A stretch of 64,000 nt of DNA from Warburgia ugandensis (lineage: Eukaryota > Streptophyta > Magnoliopsida > Canellales > Canellaceae): the NCBI GenBank assembly GCA_035236585.1, contig CP141128.1:23093618-23157617 (forward strand), given 5' to 3'. Position 1 is the first letter of the stretch. Each line of letters starts with the position of its first letter. The position numbers and the translations under genes were made by a program. The notes under the pieces are model-generated. The model was not told the origin of the DNA and searched no databases. It saw only the letters and a program-made list of their open reading frames with translations. Positions 59,946-64,000 of this stretch are shown one piece after another.

Positions 59946-61500
59946 AAATGACCTACTGTGGGTAGGGTTGTCCCATTTTAGCCTTCTTGATTATTGACTT
60001 GTCTTCCACTCCTAATGGTTTCGATGGAATTTAGCATGATTAGATGATTTAGAACTAATCTCATACTAACCCTTGGGATTTGGCACTAGATGATAAGTGA
60101 ATTTTTCTTTCTCCCTCTTTTGGAGAGAAGCAAATAACTGGCCCATATGATATTCCAACTTCATAATAGATTGCAAGTTGGATTACAAGTTCTATTTTGT
60201 TTGACTCTAAAATTGTATTAAGACATTTTGAAATTGCAAAGTCCCTTGCATGAACATGTTCAAAGTTTCCTCTAAAGATGGTTTCCTTTGCTGGGGTGGA
60301 AAGTATGGAAGTGGCTATTATTGCTGAGGCATGTTGTTTCTCAAAAAAGTTTGTTGGGGTGAATTCCCCTATGGACCCCCCTGATGATTATTCCTTGACC
60401 ACAAGAAGTTTGGATGCCTAGCCCATTCAAGGTTGTAAATTTTAGAATAATCATTATTGTTGCTAGGATTGCGACATGCACTCATAGCATTCTACTCCTT
60501 TGAAAAGAATTTGGGCAAACCAAAGCTAGATGGACATAATGAAGCAGAGTGATTTAGAGTAGAACAAATTGATTAAATCTCATATTGAGGTTGCACAGGA
60601 GATCTGTTCATCATGAAAGAATCTAATTCTTGGGTTAGATCATCTATGTTAGCTACCTTATGGGTCAACATATCAATTTTACTATAAATATCTATAGTGA
60701 CCCCTATTTCATATATATCACCTTTCTTTTGCAGTTGTGAATTTCTTTTCATCACGGTAGAGTTGCCCCATTGCTGGGAATTCTTAGCAAGTATTTCAAA
60801 ACAATTCCAAGCTTCCACAACACTTTTAGCCATGAAAGTCCCTCCACTAGTGGCATCTATCATACGTCAATTCTATAGTGCCAGACATTTGTAGAAATGT
60901 TGAACCTACTACCACTTTTCAAATCCGTGATGGGGACATTTTAGAAGCAAGCCCTTCAAATGTTTTTAGCATTCATAAAAATGCTCTACCTCCTTTTGTT
61001 GGAAATTTACAATTTCGTGCTTGAGGGTGTTGATTTTATGGACTGGGAAAAACTTACTCAAGACTTTCTTAGATAGTTAATCCCATGTGGTGATTGACTC
61101 TACTTTTAAAGAGTTGAGCCATGCCTTAACTTTATCCTTTAGAGAAAATGGGAATAGCCTCAACCCAATAGAGTCATTTGAGAAATTACAATATTAAAAG
61201 TAGAGAATATGTCAAGGAATTCCTTGACATGATGGTAATGATGGTATGGATCCTCTTTGTCTAACCCATAGAAAGTAGGCAAGTGTTGAATAACTCCTAG
61301 TTTAAAGCTTAAAATTATCTACATTTGTTGAAGGTAGAGCTGTACAAGATGGTGAGTTGAATTGGACATGTGTGGAGTAATCTTTCAATGGTTACACTTC
61401 TACTACCTCGTTAGCCATTTCTATGACAAGGATCTCTTAATCTTCTGGAGTCCTTTGGCCTTGCCCATAGACCATTCGATCTATATATTTAAAGGTACTA
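59946..61500 (-). pseudogene. gag: Athila-like gag pseudogene
   Basis: In - sense from 61500: FKLKLGVIQHLPTFYGLDKE and DPYHHYHHVKEFLDIFSTFN, then SLKDKVKAWLNSLKVESITT, KFFPVHKINTLKHEIVNFQQ and LLLKCPHHGFEKWW (Retrotrans_gag), then MIDATSGGTFMAKSVVEAWN. The C-terminal linker has RHPNFLWSRNN, LEYHMGQLFASLQKREKEKF and LNSIETIRSGRQVNNQEG, the last like the ITTLRSGK motif that precedes protease in Athila. The domain order is complete for gag, but stops and frameshifts occur throughout. The open frame 60573-60863 is its best-preserved part. Protease and pol do not follow. Confidence 0.88.
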
Positions 61501-62700
61501 GATCGTGATTGAGTGATATATGACCACACTTAACTTACATTTGTATACAACAAAACTCTAATTTACATTTGTATACGACAAAACTAAATTTTTATCTTGA
61601 ATTTCTTTATGGGAGAAGCTTTTAGATTATATCTAATACTAAGTACTCCTCCTCTCCTTTTGTTTTCTCTTATAGTTTAACAATTAGATTCTGATCTAAA
61701 TGAACCACTTCACACCCTCTTCAGTCATCCATAGGTCATCTGTGTCATATAGTATGCTGGTAAAGCTAATCATTTAAATACCAGCACAGTTGATTAAATA
61801 GGGGCCACTAGAGTTGCATTATGATGTCTCCTACAAAGAGGGTCCTATGAGCTTGAAAAGCTACTAAGGTCTCTTCTAGATTGATTTTAATTAAAACAAA
61901 AGGCTAGAGTGCATCAGGTTTTGTTTAATCTAGGTCGACCAAGGTGTGGTGACTAAATCCACACTTGACCTTATGGGGGGTGAGTGCCCTTATTATGGTT
62001 TTAAATAATCCCACATAGTCCAATCAACATATAAGCATCTTAAAGTGACAAACATATAATATATGCAAGGAAAGCTGTAAAACTAGTGCAACTGCCTATA
62101 TGTTGCCTAACAAGGGCTCAAAGCATCAATAGAGGGGGCCCTATGACCCTAACTACCTATATGCTTGGGTTATAGCCAAGCTTAGGCTATCCTTGTTTAG
62201 TAGTTGCTTTCTAATGCAAAAGCCCTAAATAGTATGAAAAGTAAACATGAAATGCCTATATGTTATTTATCTACCATCCATAATGCAAGAAATTAAAGTA
62301 TTATGTATACCCTAATTTAAGAATTGAAAAGAAATCAGGAAAGCTCATAGAATAAATCTTCTTGGACAAGGGTGGGTCCATGTACAGCCACCTTGTCTTC
62401 CAGGTTAGTAAGCCCCACCCTTGACTTGTATTATTACAACCCTTAATTTTAAATAAATGAATTGTGTCTAAAAAATGCAATTTTATCCTCACAAAAGTCT
62501 ACTCAAATAGAAAATTAATTGGAAACTATCTAAAGTCTTCCTCCAAAGCTTTATTCCTATCCAAATTCCTACATAAAAGAGACAGAAAGTTTCAAATTCA
62601 TAGAAAGAAGGAAAGTAGGAAAATGCAACTACATTCAACCCTATTCTATGATTAGTGGTAAAGCATTACAACCTAAATATTAATTAAACTATGTTCTGAG
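61501..62700 (-). other. 5' leader of the gag-only Athila-like element
   Basis: Non-coding sequence between the gag start and the primer site, homologous to 41563-42650 in the same orientation. No open frame of note. Confidence 0.72.
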
Positions 62701-62719
62701 TCCCTAGAAAATGGCACTA
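62701..62719 (-). other. Decayed primer-binding site, tRNA-Asp type
   Basis: The - strand reads TAGTGCCATTTTCTAGGGA, a decayed form of TGGCGCCGTTGCCGGGGA at the same distance from the LTR as in the element at 42651. Confidence 0.6.
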
Positions 62720-62725
62720 AAAACT

Positions 62726-64000
<1,275 letters not shown>

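Overview
This window looks like plant nuclear DNA, most likely intergenic heterochromatin of a seed plant with a large, repeat-rich genome. It is AT-rich, has no convincing host gene, and almost every recognisable coding fragment comes from a plant transposable element: Ty3/gypsy retrotransposons of an Athila-like lineage (tRNA-Asp-type primer sites), Ty3/gypsy chromoviruses of Tekay/Del type (tRNA-Met primer site), and CACTA (En/Spm) DNA transposons. All coding copies are broken by stops and frameshifts. I cannot name the species. Lineage names are my recognition from sequence, not database results.

Layout, left to right. 1-7935: the right part of a Tekay-like element on the + strand (reverse-transcriptase remnant and 3' LTR), its pol cut by a long LTR that is itself cut by another LTR running off the left edge. 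7936-10787: unassigned DNA, then an LTR-like block with a minisatellite and TA/GA microsatellites. 10788-41562: a CACTA element on the - strand (CACTA-2) split into pieces by a 4.8-kb solo LTR (10858-15640) and by a 24-kb Athila-like element (16198-40213, - strand, target duplication ATTGT). The Athila element holds a 4.2-kb solo LTR (21595-29814), which holds a 4.0-kb solo LTR (22589-26557); a smaller LTR (32115-33720); and a second CACTA element, CACTA-1 (about 33786-36906). 41563-52043: leader, primer site and LTR of an older Athila-like element, the LTR split by two solo LTRs, one of which carries a further solo LTR. 52047-59633: a Tekay-like element on the + strand whose 5' LTR holds two solo LTRs, followed by a tRNA-Met primer site and a gag pseudogene. 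59640-64000: a gag-only Athila-like remnant on the - strand with leader, primer site and 5' LTR, ending in a long GT microsatellite.

The elements do not work together as a pathway; the window is a record of successive insertions. Nine LTR insertions could be closed with 5-bp target duplications or near-duplications, which gives relative ages: Athila leader/LTRs first, then CACTA-2, then the 24-kb Athila element and the 4.8-kb solo LTR, then the insertions inside that Athila element, then the LTR nested in one of those. The most interesting signals are shared features of the long Tekay-like LTRs: a hairpin whose stem sequence changes while pairing is kept, a palindrome of the form GAGTATA-N3-TATACTC, a conserved block near the 5' end, and a CpG-rich patch.
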